Origin: Bradyrhizobium semiaridum
GTDB taxonomy: Bacteria; Pseudomonadota; Alphaproteobacteria; Rhizobiales; Xanthobacteraceae
Direction: 5' to 3'
Assembly: GCF_020329505.1 (NCBI RefSeq)
Contig: NZ_JAGKJJ010000025.1
Location: forward strand, 35,695 to 99,694
DNA length: 64,000 bases
Shown here piece after piece: positions 17,903-27,528 of this stretch. A program made the position numbers and the translations under genes. Each line of letters starts with the position of its first letter. Within the stretch, counting starts at the first letter, position 1. The notes beneath the pieces were generated by a model. That model was not told the DNA's origin, made no database searches, and saw only the letters and a list, made by a program, of their open reading frames with translations.

Positions 17903-20434
17903 ATGACCGGATCGGGCGGCCAAGGCAGCAGTCAGGAGAGCAGGGCCCGTCCCGGTCAGCGCCGGATGGCGCAATGGACGCGCGACTACGTCCGGCTGCC
18001 CGGCATTCCCGACGAGTACATTGCGCAGGACGGCGCGCCGCGTCCGGTCTGGAGCCGCTTCTTCGACGCCTTCGCCGCGCTGTCGCCGGCCGATATCGAG
18101 CGGCGTTTCGCCTCCGCCGACCGGCATCTGCGCGAGGCCGGCGTGACCTATCGCGCGCCGGGCGACACCGCCGACCGGATCTGGCCGCTCAGCCATCTGC
18201 CGCTGATCATCGATGCCGCCGACTGGCGGCAGCTCGCGGCCGGCATCGCCCAGCGCGCACAGCTGCTCGAAATGGTGCTGGCCGATCTCTACGGCGAGGG
18301 CCGCCTGGTTGCGAGCGGCGCTATCCCTGCCGCGGCGATTGCCGGCAGCAGCGAATATCTGCGCGCGGTCAGCGGCATCAAGCCGCCCGGCGGGCGCTAC
18401 CTCCCTTTCTATGCCGCCGACATCGGCCGCGGCCCTGATGGCCGCTGGTGGGTGCTCGGCGATCGCACCCAGGCGCCGTCGGGCGCCGGCTATGCGCTCG
18501 AAAACCGCCTGGTGCTGTCGCGCGCCTTCTCCAATCTGTACAAGTCGATGAATGTCGAGCGCGTCGCGCCGTTCTTCGAGGCGTTCCGCGACGGCCTGCG
18601 AGCCAGTGCCGATCGCGACGAGCCGCGGATCGGGCTGCTGACGCCGGGTGCCTTCAGCGAGACCTATTTCGAGCATGCGACGCTCGCACGCTATCTCGGT
18701 TTCCTGCTGGTCGAAGGCGATGACCTCGCGGTCTCCGGCGACCGCGTGCACATCCGCACCGTCGCCGGGCTGAAGCGGCTCGACGTGCTGCTGCGCCGGG
18801 TCGATTCCAACATGCTCGATCCGCTCGAGCTCGACGCCTCCTCCTATCTCGGCGTGCCCGGCCTGATCGAGGTGCTGCGCAAACAGGGCGTCGTGGTCGC
18901 CAACATGCCGGGCTCGGGCGTGCTGGAGGCACGGGCGCTGCTCGGCTTCCTGCCCAATCTCTGCCGACGCCTGCTTAGCGAAGATCTGATGATCCCGCAC
19001 ATCGCGACCTGGTGGTGCGGTCAGAAGTCCGCCCGCGAGGAGGTGCTGTCGCGGCTCGACGAGTTCGCCATCGAGGGCGCTTACGGCCGCGGCGTGCCGG
19101 ACTTCCCCGGCCATGGCCCGGTGCTTCCTGCCGAGCTCTCGGCGGCCGACCGCGACCGCTTGAAGGACGCGATCAGCCATCGCGGCATTGACTATGTCGG
19201 CCAGGAGCTGGTGCGGCTCTCCACCACGCCGGTGTGGGAGAACGGCCGCATCGCGCCGCGGCCCTTCGTGCTGCGGGTGTTTGCGGCCGCGACGCCGAAC
19301 GGCTGGACCGTGCTGCCCGGCGGCTTCTGCCGCATCGCCGACCGCGCGGATGCGCGGGCGGTGTCGATGGGCGACGGCGTCAGCTCCGCCGATGTCTGGG
19401 TCGTGTCCGACAAGGAGGTCTCGACGGCAACGCTGTTGCCGGCCGTCGATACCGTGCGCATCCGCCGCATCGCCGGCGTGCTGCCGAGCCGCGCCGCCGA
19501 CAATCTGTTCTGGCTCGGCCGTTATCTGGAGCGCGCCGAGGCGACGATCCGGCTGATCCGCGCGCTGAGCACGCCGCTGCGCGACCCGGCCCGAACCAAT
19601 TCGAACGGGGCCGCGCCGGCGCTGCATTCGGCCGAGCGCATCCAGCGCCTGCTGGTGGCCTGGGGCGCGGCCTCGCAGACCGCGCGGGCCAATCCCGCAC
19701 GGATCGCGCTCGAGGCGCTGCAGAACGAGGAGAGGTTCGGCTCGGCCCTGTCGCTGGTGCGTTCGGCGCAGCGCACCGCGACCGGCCTGCGCGAACGGCT
19801 GTCGCCGGATGCCTGGCAGGTCATCACCGAGATGGCCGAACGGCTCGCGATCGAGGTCCATGACGATGACGGCGTGATCAGCGCCGCCGAGCTGACCCTG
19901 CAGGAGCTGGCGAGCTTCGCCGGGCTCGCGCAGGAGAACATGAACCGCGCCGCCGGCTGGCGCTTCCTCGACATGGGCCGCCGCGCCGAGCGCGCCATCA
20001 ACACCGCGCGGTTCACCCGCCAGTTCGCCTATGACGAGGCCGGCGACGAGGATCTCGACGTGCTGCTGACGCTGATCGACTGCCAGATCACCTATCGCTC
20101 GCGCTACCTGGTGCAGCCGCTGCTCGCGCCGGTGCGCGATCTGGCGGTGCTCGATCCCTACAATCCGCGCTCGGTCGCATTCCAGGTCGCCGGCCTCAAC
20201 GAGCACATCGCCGCGCTGCCGAGCCTGAAGGAGCACGGCCTGATCGAGCGGCCGCAGCGGCTCGCCGTCGCCGTCGAGGCGATGCTGACGACGGCGGAGG
20301 CAGCCAGCCTCGACGTCAAGACGCTGTTCGCACTGGAGCAGGATCTGCTCAACCTCGCCGACGCCATCGCGCTGCACTACTTCCCGCATGGACCGAATGC
20401 CAGCCGGCCGGAGAAGCTCACGGGGCTGGCGTGA
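17903..20434 (+). CDS. Circularly permuted ATP-grasp ligase fused to an alpha-E domain
   Basis: This 843-residue fusion has a circularly permuted ATP-grasp domain at about 30-510 (DLYGEGRLVASG, GRWWVLGDRTQAPSGAGYAL, ENRLVLSRAF, LLTPGAFSETYFEH, ANMPGSGVLEARALLGFLP, VLRVFAAATPNGWTVLPGG). A helical alpha-E (DUF403) domain follows at about 530-835 (SRAADNLFWLGRYLERAEA, NMNRAAGWRFLDMGRRAERA). In many genomes these are separate genes. ATP-grasp enzymes join a carboxylate to an amine, so an amide or peptide product is expected. It starts 18 bp after the DUF2126 gene and overlaps the next transglutaminase by GTGA, so all three are one unit. Confidence 0.9.
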   Translation: MTGSGGQGSSQESRARPGQRRMAQWTRDYVRLPGIPDEYIAQDGAPRPVWSRFFDAFAALSPADIERRFASADRHLREAGVTYRAPGDTADRIWPLSHLPLIIDAADWRQLAAGIAQRAQLLEMVLADLYGEGRLVASGAIPAAAIAGSSEYLRAVSGIKPPGGRYLPFYAADIGRGPDGRWWVLGDRTQAPSGAGYALENRLVLSRAFSNLYKSMNVERVAPFFEAFRDGLRASADRDEPRIGLLTPGAFSETYFEHATLARYLGFLLVEGDDLAVSGDRVHIRTVAGLKRLDVLLRRVDSNMLDPLELDASSYLGVPGLIEVLRKQGVVVANMPGSGVLEARALLGFLPNLCRRLLSEDLMIPHIATWWCGQKSAREEVLSRLDEFAIEGAYGRGVPDFPGHGPVLPAELSAADRDRLKDAISHRGIDYVGQELVRLSTTPVWENGRIAPRPFVLRVFAAATPNGWTVLPGGFCRIADRADARAVSMGDGVSSADVWVVSDKEVSTATLLPAVDTVRIRRIAGVLPSRAADNLFWLGRYLERAEATIRLIRALSTPLRDPARTNSNGAAPALHSAERIQRLLVAWGAASQTARANPARIALEALQNEERFGSALSLVRSAQRTATGLRERLSPDAWQVITEMAERLAIEVHDDDGVISAAELTLQELASFAGLAQENMNRAAGWRFLDMGRRAERAINTARFTRQFAYDEAGDEDLDVLLTLIDCQITYRSRYLVQPLLAPVRDLAVLDPYNPRSVAFQVAGLNEHIAALPSLKEHGLIERPQRLAVAVEAMLTTAEAASLDVKTLFALEQDLLNLADAIALHYFPHGPNASRPEKLTGLA

Positions 20435-21309
20435 TCTACGACATTCGTCACGTCACGACCTACAGCTATGAGACCCAGGTGAGCTTCGCGCGCTGCGCGC
20501 TGCGGCTGGAGCCGATGATCGGCGACGGCCAGGAGCTGATCTCGCATTCGATCGAGATCCGCCCGAAGCCCGCGGAGCGCACGTCGCGGCGCGATTTCTT
20601 CGGCACGCTGACCGAAAGCGTCCTGATCGAGACCGCGCACCGCAATCTCCGCATCGACTCGCGCTCGCGGGTGTCGCTGACGCGGCAGCCGCCGGCGCGC
20701 GATGCCGGGAGCCCGCGATGGGAGGACGTCCGCGACATCGCCTTCGAGGCGACGAGCCTCGGCCCTCGCTCGCCGGTCGGCTATATCTTTGCCAGCGCGC
20801 TGGCGCCGGTGCTGCGGCCGGTGACGGAATATGCCGCCGCGAGCTTTCCGCCGGGTGAGGCCATCCTGTCAGGCGCGGCCGACCTGATGCGTCGCATCCG
20901 CAATGATTTCAGATACGACCCGAAAGCCACGGTGATCTCGACGCCGCTCCGTGACGTGTTCGAGAAGCGCCAAGGCGTCTGCCAGGATTTTGCCCATGTG
21001 ATGCTCGCAGGGCTGCGCGGGCTCGGCCTGCCCGCGGCCTATGTCAGCGGCTATTTGCGCACCATGCCGCCGCCGGGCCAGCCGCGGCTGCAAGGCGCGG
21101 ACGCGACCCATGCCTGGGTATCGGTCTGGTGCGGCAACGACCTCGGCTGGATCGGCTTCGATCCGACCAACGATCTGATGGTCGCAAATGACCATATCAT
21201 CCTCGCCATCGGCCGCGACTTCGCCGATGTCTCGCCGGTCGATGGCGTCATCGTCGGTGCCAGCAAGCAGAAACTCAGCGTCGCGGTCGACGTGCTGCCG
21301 GTGGAGTGA
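20431..21309 (+). CDS. Transglutaminase family protein, third gene of the ATP-grasp cassette
   Basis: The 292-residue protein starts at a GTG overlapping the previous stop. It has the same layout as the front of the first gene: a beta-rich Bact_transglu_N domain (IYDIRHVTTYSYE, about 1-95) and a papain-like core with triad C184 (GVCQDFAH), H227 (THAW) and D244 (FDPTND). It lacks DUF2126. The activity could be peptide hydrolysis or transamidation on the product of the ATP-grasp ligase. Having two active-looking transglutaminase domains per cassette is usual for this system. Confidence 0.9.
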   Translation: MIYDIRHVTTYSYETQVSFARCALRLEPMIGDGQELISHSIEIRPKPAERTSRRDFFGTLTESVLIETAHRNLRIDSRSRVSLTRQPPARDAGSPRWEDVRDIAFEATSLGPRSPVGYIFASALAPVLRPVTEYAAASFPPGEAILSGAADLMRRIRNDFRYDPKATVISTPLRDVFEKRQGVCQDFAHVMLAGLRGLGLPAAYVSGYLRTMPPPGQPRLQGADATHAWVSVWCGNDLGWIGFDPTNDLMVANDHIILAIGRDFADVSPVDGVIVGASKQKLSVAVDVLPVE

Positions 21310-21579
21310 GCGCTCGAAGAGGGCTATTTGCGCAAATTCGGAATATTGGAAAAGTACCCCTGAGTTGCCCGACGTGTCAAGTCGCTTTTCCGCTTTTCCG
21401 AGTGCGCCGCCTGGTCGGACGCCAAATCGGACGCCGGCAGCCCCGCCGGCTCCTTTGCATGGGGTTGTTTTCGCTGTTTTGGCAGCGCGCCCCCACGAGG
21501 CGCTCCAACGATGCCTTAGCTTGCACTGACCCCGCGCACAGCGAGCGAGGATTTCCGGAGTGGTAGGCTCGCACCTAAC

Positions 21580-23331
21580 CTACGTTCCGGTCCGTCGCAC
21601 ATCGTCGGCGGCGTCGGCGCGCAGGTTGCGGAAGAACTGCTCGACCTCGCGCGACAGCGTGTCGGCGGTCGCGGTCAGCTCGCTCGATGCCGTGAGCACC
21701 GATTCCGCCGCCTGGCTGGTCTGGCCCATGTCGTCGCGCAGCGAGCCGATATTGTCGACCAGCGTCTGGTTGCCCTGCGCGGCGAGCTGGGCATTGACGG
21801 AGATCTCGCGTGTGGCGGCGTCCTGCTCGCCGATCGCGCTCGCGATGTTCGCTGTGACGCTGCTGATCTCGCGCACGGCCTGGCCGATCTCGCGCACCGC
21901 GGCGACGGAGTTGCGGGTCGAGGCCTGGATCAGGCCGACATTCTCGCCGATCTCGGCGGTCGCCTTCGCAGTCTGTTCGGCCAGCGCCTTGACTTCGTGC
22001 GCGACGACGGCAAAGCCGCGGCCGGCCTCGCCGGCGCGGGCGGCCTCGATGGTGGCGTTCAGCGCCAGCAGGTTGGTCTGCTCGGCGATCGCCTGGATCA
22101 GGCTGAGCACTCCGTCGATGCGCTGGGTGGTGGCGGCAAGGCTCTCGATCTCGCTGATCGACCGGTCGGTGCGCGCACCGGCCTGGTCCACTGCGCCGGA
22201 GGACTGCTTGACCTGGCGACCAATTTCCTGGACCGAGGCCGAAAGTTCTTCCGCGGCGCCGGCCACGGCCGAGACGTTGCTCGAGGCCTGCTCGGTCGCG
22301 CTCGCCGCGGTCACCGCACGGCCGCTCGCACTGGCGGCGACGCTCGCGATGGTCTGTGCGGTCTGGCGCATCGTGGCCGCATTGTCGTGAACTGCGCGCA
22401 GCACCGAGCCGATCGCGCCGCGGAACGCCTCGACCGAGGTCTCGATGTGCCGGCCGCGGGCATCGCGCGCCGCGGAGTCCTGCACGACCTGCGCGTTGAG
22501 GCTGCGGTTGCGGTCCATTGCCTCCTGGAACACCTTGATGGCCCGCGCCAGCGCGCCGATCTCGTCGCCGCGTCCGGTGTGCGGAACTTCGACATGGTCG
22601 TCGCCGTCGGCGACGCGCTTGATGGTCGCCGTGATCTGCGACAGCGGCCGGGCGACCGAGCGGGCGATGATCAGCACGCCGAGCACGACCGCGATCAGGG
22701 CGGCCGCGCCGAGACCGGTCAGGATCAGCGCCATCGCGCGATTGGCGTCGGCCTGCAGCGCCAGCTTCTTGCTGCGCTCGGCATAGACCTTCGACAGCGC
22801 CTCGAGATCCTTGTTCAGGGCAGTGCGGACGTCGCGGTTGGCGTCATTGTCGCCCCATTCGCGCCCGGCCGCGGCATTGATCTCGATGCCGCGGCGGACC
22901 AGCTCCTTGCGGAACTCGATGAACTGCTCGATGCGCTTCTTGAACGTCGCGAACTGCTCGGCGTCGTCGGCCTGGACCAGGGTCTCCCAGTTCTTGACCA
23001 CGGCGAGGATGCGGTCGTTGAACTTGAGGAGGCCTTCGCCATACTTCTTCACGGTCGCCGGTTCGGTCGACATGTAGATGCCGCGGGATTCCATCACGAC
23101 CGCGTAGACCAGCGAGTTGACCCGCTCGACATTGAGGGCAGCGCGGCTCGCGAGGTCGACGGCCTCGGTCAGTTCGGCGTTCCGCCGCGCGCTGTAGTCG
23201 GACAACACGGTGATCGCCGCGGTCAGCACCGCGATCAGGGCAAACGTCGAGTACAGCCTGGCAGCGAGTGAGAATCGAGATGCCATCGGGGGTCCGGAAA
23301 ATGAGTCGGGCGATGTCATGGGGGCAGGCAT
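21580..23331 (-). CDS. Methyl-accepting chemotaxis protein
   Basis: A transmembrane chemoreceptor of about 583 residues. The first membrane segment (about 25-45, YSTFALIAVLTAAITVL) precedes a helical periplasmic sensor of about 160 residues. The second segment (LILTGLGAAALIAVVLGVLI) leads into a HAMP domain and a cytoplasmic signalling coil with the hairpin EQTNLLALNATIEAARAGEAG (about 460-480). The ATG ending at 23331 has GGAG eight bases upstream. An alternative start at 23286 would begin MASRFSLAARL. The C-terminus lacks a CheR-binding pentapeptide. The ligand is unknown, and the gene is divergent from eutB. Confidence 0.9.
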   Translation of the reverse strand: MPAPMTSPDSFSGPPMASRFSLAARLYSTFALIAVLTAAITVLSDYSARRNAELTEAVDLASRAALNVERVNSLVYAVVMESRGIYMSTEPATVKKYGEGLLKFNDRILAVVKNWETLVQADDAEQFATFKKRIEQFIEFRKELVRRGIEINAAAGREWGDNDANRDVRTALNKDLEALSKVYAERSKKLALQADANRAMALILTGLGAAALIAVVLGVLIIARSVARPLSQITATIKRVADGDDHVEVPHTGRGDEIGALARAIKVFQEAMDRNRSLNAQVVQDSAARDARGRHIETSVEAFRGAIGSVLRAVHDNAATMRQTAQTIASVAASASGRAVTAASATEQASSNVSAVAGAAEELSASVQEIGRQVKQSSGAVDQAGARTDRSISEIESLAATTQRIDGVLSLIQAIAEQTNLLALNATIEAARAGEAGRGFAVVAHEVKALAEQTAKATAEIGENVGLIQASTRNSVAAVREIGQAVREISSVTANIASAIGEQDAATREISVNAQLAAQGNQTLVDNIGSLRDDMGQTSQAAESVLTASSELTATADTLSREVEQFFRNLRADAADDVRRTGT

Positions 23332-23629
23332 TGAGGGCACTCCAAGAGGCCGGGGAGCACCTTCGGCCGATTTAGAAAGATGCAAAATGTTTATGGAAAA
23401 TCCCTTAATGCGCGTACCTGTTGCCGCTGCAACTTTCGAAATTTGCCGAATTTCGTCAGACCTTTGGCCGTCCGATCGCGGTGCGCCGGGCGGCTGGCGG
23501 GCTTCAGGTCCGGCGTAGGTACCCGCCTTCCACATTTTCGAGCGCGCCAATACACAGTTGGCGCGGCGTTCGCAAAGAAGTGCTAGACTGCACGGGCGCA
23601 CCCCGCCCATTTCGATCCGAACTTTCCCC
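23332..23629. other. Divergent intergenic region between the chemoreceptor gene and eutB
   Basis: About 298 bp without a convincing gene. It should hold promoters for both sides. A weak sigma70-like arrangement, TTGGCG at 23558 and TAGACT at 23584 with a wide spacer, lies 40 bp before eutB. I looked for a cobalamin riboswitch (both flanking B12 enzymes would justify one) and did not recognise a B12 box. Confidence 0.4.
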
Positions 23630-25051
23630 ATGGTCTATCGTCACACTGTCGATGCCACCAGCTACGTGTTTGATGGCCTGCGCGACCTGCTCGCCAAGGC
23701 GAGCCCGCCGCGCTCCGGCGACCGGTTGGCCGGCATTGCCGCCGGCAGCGCCGAAGAGATGATCGCGGCGCGGCTGGCGCTGGCAGACGTTCCGCTCAAG
23801 CAGTTCCTCGACGAGCCGGTGATCCCCTATGAGGACGACGAAGTCACGCGGCTCATTCTCGATAGCCACGACGTCGCGGGATTCGTGCCGCTGTCCTCGC
23901 TCACCGTCGGCGGCTTGCGCGACTGGCTGCTGTCGGACGCCGCCACCGGCGAGAGCTTGAGGAAGATTTCGCGCGGCGTCACGCCGGAGATGATCGCTGC
24001 CGTGTCGAAGCTGATGCGCAACCAGGACCTGATCCTGGCGGCGAAGAAGTGCGAAGTGACGGCGCGCTTCCGCAACACCATCGGCCTGCGCGGGCGGATG
24101 AGCACGCGGCTGCAGCCCAACCATCCCTTCGACGATGCCAAGGGCATCACCGCTTCGATCCTCGACGGGCTGCTGCTCGGATCGGGCGACGCCTGCATCG
24201 GCATCAACCCGGCCAGCGATGATCCCAACGCGATTGCGACCCTGCTGCGGCTGCTCGACGACATCATCACGCGGCTGCAGATTCCGACGCAGAGCTGCGT
24301 GCTGACCCATGTCACGACCACGCTCGGCCTGATCGGGCAGGGGCTGCCGGTCGACCTCGTGTTCCAGTCGATCGCCGGCACCGAGGCCGCGAACCGCAGC
24401 TTCGGCGTCGACCTTTCGTTGTTGCGGGAGGCACGCGAAGCGGGGCTGTCGCTGGAGCGCGGCACGGTCGGCGACAACGTGATGTATTTCGAGACCGGGC
24501 AGGGCTCCGCGCTGTCTGCCAATGCGCACCATCAGGTCGACCAGCAGACCTGCGAGGCCCGCGCCTATGCGGTGGCGCGCGCCTTCGATCCGCTGCTCGT
24601 CAACAGCGTGGTCGGCTTCATCGGTCCGGAGTACCTCTACGACGGCAAGGAAATCGTCCGAGCCGGCCTGGAGGATCATTTCTGCGGCAAGCTGCTCGGC
24701 CTGCCGATCGGTGTCGACATCTGCTACACCAATCACGCCGAAGCCGACCAGGACGACATGGACACGCTGCTGACGCTGCTCGCGGCCGCCGGCGCCAACT
24801 TCATCATGGGCGTGCCGGGCGCCGATGACGTTATGTTGAACTATCAGTCGACGTCGTTTCACGACGCGCTCTATGTCCGCGACCTGTTCGGCCTGAAGCG
24901 GGCGCCCGAATTCGACGACTGGCTGGCGCGCGCAGGGTTGGCCGGGCAGGATTTCCGCCCTGTCGCCGATGCGGAGCGGTTGCCGGAATTTGCCTCCAGG
25001 CTGCTGGCGCCGGGCCACAGTGAGACCCTGGCAACCATCTCGTCGTTGTGA
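23630..25051 (+). CDS. eutB: Ethanolamine ammonia-lyase large subunit
   Basis: This 473-residue TIM-barrel subunit of adenosylcobalamin-dependent ethanolamine ammonia-lyase splits ethanolamine into acetaldehyde and ammonia. Characteristic stretches are TARFRNTIGLRGRMSTRLQPNHP, GDACIGINPASDDP, QIPTQSCVLTHVTT, MYFETGQGSALSANAHHQVDQQT and CYTNHAEADQDDMDTL. The start at 23630 gives the family N-terminus (MVYRHTVDATSYVFDGL). There are no microcompartment genes nearby, so this is the free-standing type. The small subunit is not adjacent: hpnP lies between eutB and eutC. Confidence 0.95.
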   Translation: MVYRHTVDATSYVFDGLRDLLAKASPPRSGDRLAGIAAGSAEEMIAARLALADVPLKQFLDEPVIPYEDDEVTRLILDSHDVAGFVPLSSLTVGGLRDWLLSDAATGESLRKISRGVTPEMIAAVSKLMRNQDLILAAKKCEVTARFRNTIGLRGRMSTRLQPNHPFDDAKGITASILDGLLLGSGDACIGINPASDDPNAIATLLRLLDDIITRLQIPTQSCVLTHVTTTLGLIGQGLPVDLVFQSIAGTEAANRSFGVDLSLLREAREAGLSLERGTVGDNVMYFETGQGSALSANAHHQVDQQTCEARAYAVARAFDPLLVNSVVGFIGPEYLYDGKEIVRAGLEDHFCGKLLGLPIGVDICYTNHAEADQDDMDTLLTLLAAAGANFIMGVPGADDVMLNYQSTSFHDALYVRDLFGLKRAPEFDDWLARAGLAGQDFRPVADAERLPEFASRLLAPGHSETLATISSL

Positions 25052-25136
25052 CGTTAAGCAGTGCCACAATCTTGAAGAATTTCTGGCCCAGCGTCCCGCG
25101 CCGTGGTTAGATTTGGTGGTGCTTCGGGGACGTTTG

Positions 25137-26723
25137 ATGAGAGCTCAAGGCATTGAAACGGTCCGGCGTATCCTCTGCGTGTTTCCGCGCTATACGTCCT
25201 CCTTTGGCACCTTCGAGCACTCCTATCCGCTCACCGACGGCGTCAAGGCGTTCATGCCGCCGCAGGGGCTGCTGCTGATCGCCGCCTATCTGCCCGAGAC
25301 CTGGCAGGTCCGTTTCATCGACGAGAATCTGCGTCCAGCCACAGCGGCGGATTTCGAGTGGGCGGATGCGGTGTTCGTCAGCGGTATGCATATCCAGCGC
25401 CAGCAGATGAACGACATCTGCCGCCGCGCGCATGACCATGACCTTCCGGTTGCGATCGGTGGTCCCTCGGTCAGCGCCTGCCCAGACTACTATCCCTCAT
25501 TCGACTACCTCCATGTCGGCGAGCTCGGCGACGCCACCGACGAGTTGATCAGGCGGTTGGCGGAGGACGTCACCCGTCCGGGTGAGCAGGTGGTGCTGAA
25601 AACGCTCGACCGCCTGCCGATGACGGATTTCCCGCTGCCGGCCTATGAGCTCGCCGAGACCAAGAAGTATTTCCTCGGCAGCATCCAGTTCTCCTCCGGC
25701 TGCCCCTATCAGTGCGAGTTCTGCGACATCCCCGGCCTCTATGGCCGCAATCCGCGGCTGAAATCGCCGCAGCAGATCATCGCCGAGCTCGACAAGCTGC
25801 GCGCCTGCGGCATGACAGATACGGTCTATTTCGTCGACGACAATTTCATCGGCAACCGCAAGGCCGCCGTCGAGCTGCTGCCGCACCTGATCGCGTGGCA
25901 GAAGCGGACCGGCTACGTCACCCGTCTCGCCTGCGAGGCGACGCTCAACATCGCCAAGCGCCCCGAGATCCTGGAGAAGATGCGCGAGGCCTTTTTCGTC
26001 ACCATCTTCGTCGGCATCGAGACGCCGGATCCCGACGCGCTCAAGGCGATGCACAAGGATCAGAACATGATGGTTCCGATCCTCGAGGGCGTGCGCACCA
26101 TCAATTCCTACGGCATGGAGGTGGTCTCGGGCATCATCATGGGGCTCGACACCGACAAGCCCGAGACCGGCGACGCGCTGCTGTCCTTCGTCGACGAGTC
26201 GCGCATTCCGCTGCTCACCATCAATCTGCTGCAGGCGCTGCCGAAGACGCCGCTGTGGGATCGGCTGGAAAGGGCCGGGCGGCTGATCGACGACGAGAGC
26301 CGCGACTCCAACGTGCAATTCCTGCTGCCCTATGAGGACGTCGTCAGCTCGTGGCGCAAGTGCATGGAGATCGCCTACGAGCCCGCAAAACTGTTCGCGC
26401 GCTACCAGCATCAATGCGACTACACCTATGCCAACCGCATCAAGGTGCCGGTCAGCCCGGAGATGAAGACCTGGGCCAACATCCGCCGCGGCCTCATCAT
26501 GCTGCGCAACATCTTCTGGAAGGTCGGCGTGCTCGGCGACTACAGGCGCGTGTTCTGGAAGTTCGCGCTCGGGCGGCTCAAGCGCGGCGATATCGAGGGC
26601 CTGATCGGGGCGACGCTGGTCGCGCATCATCTGATCACCTTCGCACGCGCGGCCTCCAGCGGCCGGCAGAATGCGTCGAACTATTCGCTCCGGCTGCGCG
26701 AGGCATCGGTGCCCGCCGAATAA
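25137..26723 (+). CDS. hpnP: Hopanoid C-2 methylase, B12-binding radical SAM protein
   Basis: A 528-residue class B radical SAM methylase that adds a methyl group at C-2 of hopanoids. A cobalamin-binding-like domain is at about 10-145 (RILCVFPRYTSSFGTFEHSY, FMPPQGLLLIAAYLP, FVSGMHIQ, AIGGPSVSACPDYYP), and the radical SAM core has the CX3CX2C cluster motif C189-C193-C196 (SSGCPYQCEFCDIPG). The start has GGGGA upstream. It lies 85 bp after eutB, and the eutC ATG is 4 bp after its stop, so it is translated from within the eut operon. 2-Methylhopanoids are known in Rhodopseudomonas and Bradyrhizobium with this gene. Confidence 0.93.
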   Translation: MRAQGIETVRRILCVFPRYTSSFGTFEHSYPLTDGVKAFMPPQGLLLIAAYLPETWQVRFIDENLRPATAADFEWADAVFVSGMHIQRQQMNDICRRAHDHDLPVAIGGPSVSACPDYYPSFDYLHVGELGDATDELIRRLAEDVTRPGEQVVLKTLDRLPMTDFPLPAYELAETKKYFLGSIQFSSGCPYQCEFCDIPGLYGRNPRLKSPQQIIAELDKLRACGMTDTVYFVDDNFIGNRKAAVELLPHLIAWQKRTGYVTRLACEATLNIAKRPEILEKMREAFFVTIFVGIETPDPDALKAMHKDQNMMVPILEGVRTINSYGMEVVSGIIMGLDTDKPETGDALLSFVDESRIPLLTINLLQALPKTPLWDRLERAGRLIDDESRDSNVQFLLPYEDVVSSWRKCMEIAYEPAKLFARYQHQCDYTYANRIKVPVSPEMKTWANIRRGLIMLRNIFWKVGVLGDYRRVFWKFALGRLKRGDIEGLIGATLVAHHLITFARAASSGRQNASNYSLRLREASVPAE

Positions 26724-26727
26724 CAGC

Positions 26728-27528
26728 ATGTCGAAACCACCGTCACGATTGTCATCGTCCCCGTCGATTGCCGATCTGCGCGCGCTGACGCCGGCGCGGG
26801 TCGGCCTCGGCCGTGCCGGCGCCAGCCTGCCGACCGGAGCATTGCTGTCATTCACGCTCGACCACGCGCGCGCCCGCGACGCCGTTCATGCCGCCTTCGA
26901 CACCGCCGCCATCGCGGCGGGTCTCGGCGATCTCGGCATCACGCCGGTCGAGGTGGCGAGCCAGGCGCGCAGCCGGAGCGACTATCTGCGCCGGCCCGAT
27001 CTCGGGCGGATGCTCGATCCGGCCTCGCGGCGAACGCTGGAGGCGAGCGGCGTCACTGCGGGCTCGTGCGCCATCGTGATCGGCGACGGGCTGTCGCCGG
27101 CGGCGGTCAATCTGCATGCCGTCGACCTGTTGGATGAGCTGCTGCCTCGGCTCGCCGCCGACAAGATCGAGACCAATGCGGTGATCGTCGCATCCGGTGC
27201 GCGCGTCGCGCTCGGTGACGAGATCGGCGCCATCATCGGCCCGCGCATCTTGGTGATGCTGATCGGCGAACGGCCCGGTCTGTCAGCACCTGACAGCCTC
27301 GGCGCCTATCTGACCTTCGCACCGCGAATCGGCCTCACCGATGCCGAGCGCAATTGCGTCTCCAACATCCACCGCGCCGGACTGAGTTATGCGGAGGCCG
27401 CGTTCAGGATTTCCTGGCTTGTACGCGAGGGTCTGGCACGCCAGATGACCGGGGTCGCACTGAAAGATGAGAGCGGCGGCGGATCGTCCCGAAATGCGCT
27501 ACCCGGGTGTGACAAATCAGCTACTTAG
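26728..27528 (+). CDS. eutC: Ethanolamine ammonia-lyase small subunit
   Basis: This 266-residue protein completes the adenosylcobalamin-binding site of ethanolamine ammonia-lyase with EutB. Family stretches are TPARVGLGRAGASLPTGALL, FTLDHARARDAVH, RRPDLGRMLDPASR, VIGDGLSPAAVNLHA, GARVALGDEIG, LIGERPGLSAPDSLGAYLT and NCVSNIHRAGLSY. It is 4 bp downstream of hpnP. The last 20 residues are Gly/Ser-rich and not typical, so the natural C-terminus may simply be extended. Confidence 0.95.
   Translation: MSKPPSRLSSSPSIADLRALTPARVGLGRAGASLPTGALLSFTLDHARARDAVHAAFDTAAIAAGLGDLGITPVEVASQARSRSDYLRRPDLGRMLDPASRRTLEASGVTAGSCAIVIGDGLSPAAVNLHAVDLLDELLPRLAADKIETNAVIVASGARVALGDEIGAIIGPRILVMLIGERPGLSAPDSLGAYLTFAPRIGLTDAERNCVSNIHRAGLSYAEAAFRISWLVREGLARQMTGVALKDESGGGSSRNALPGCDKSAT

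Noticed and set aside
17123..20389. Very long minus-strand open frame (about 1088 codons) opposite the ATP-grasp/alpha-E gene
   Set aside because: It is a GC-rich antisense shadow: the product is full of Arg, Gln, His and Asp runs with no recognisable domain, and the plus-strand genes are clear.
23332..25136. Cobalamin riboswitch before eutB or hpnP
   Set aside because: Both flanking enzymes are B12-dependent, so I looked for a B12 box and long leader structure but recognised neither. A covariance-model search would settle it.
23332..25136. EcfG promoter for hpnP
   Set aside because: GGAAC-N16/17-CGTT was sought upstream of eutB and in the eutB-hpnP gap and was not found, unlike at hpnN.
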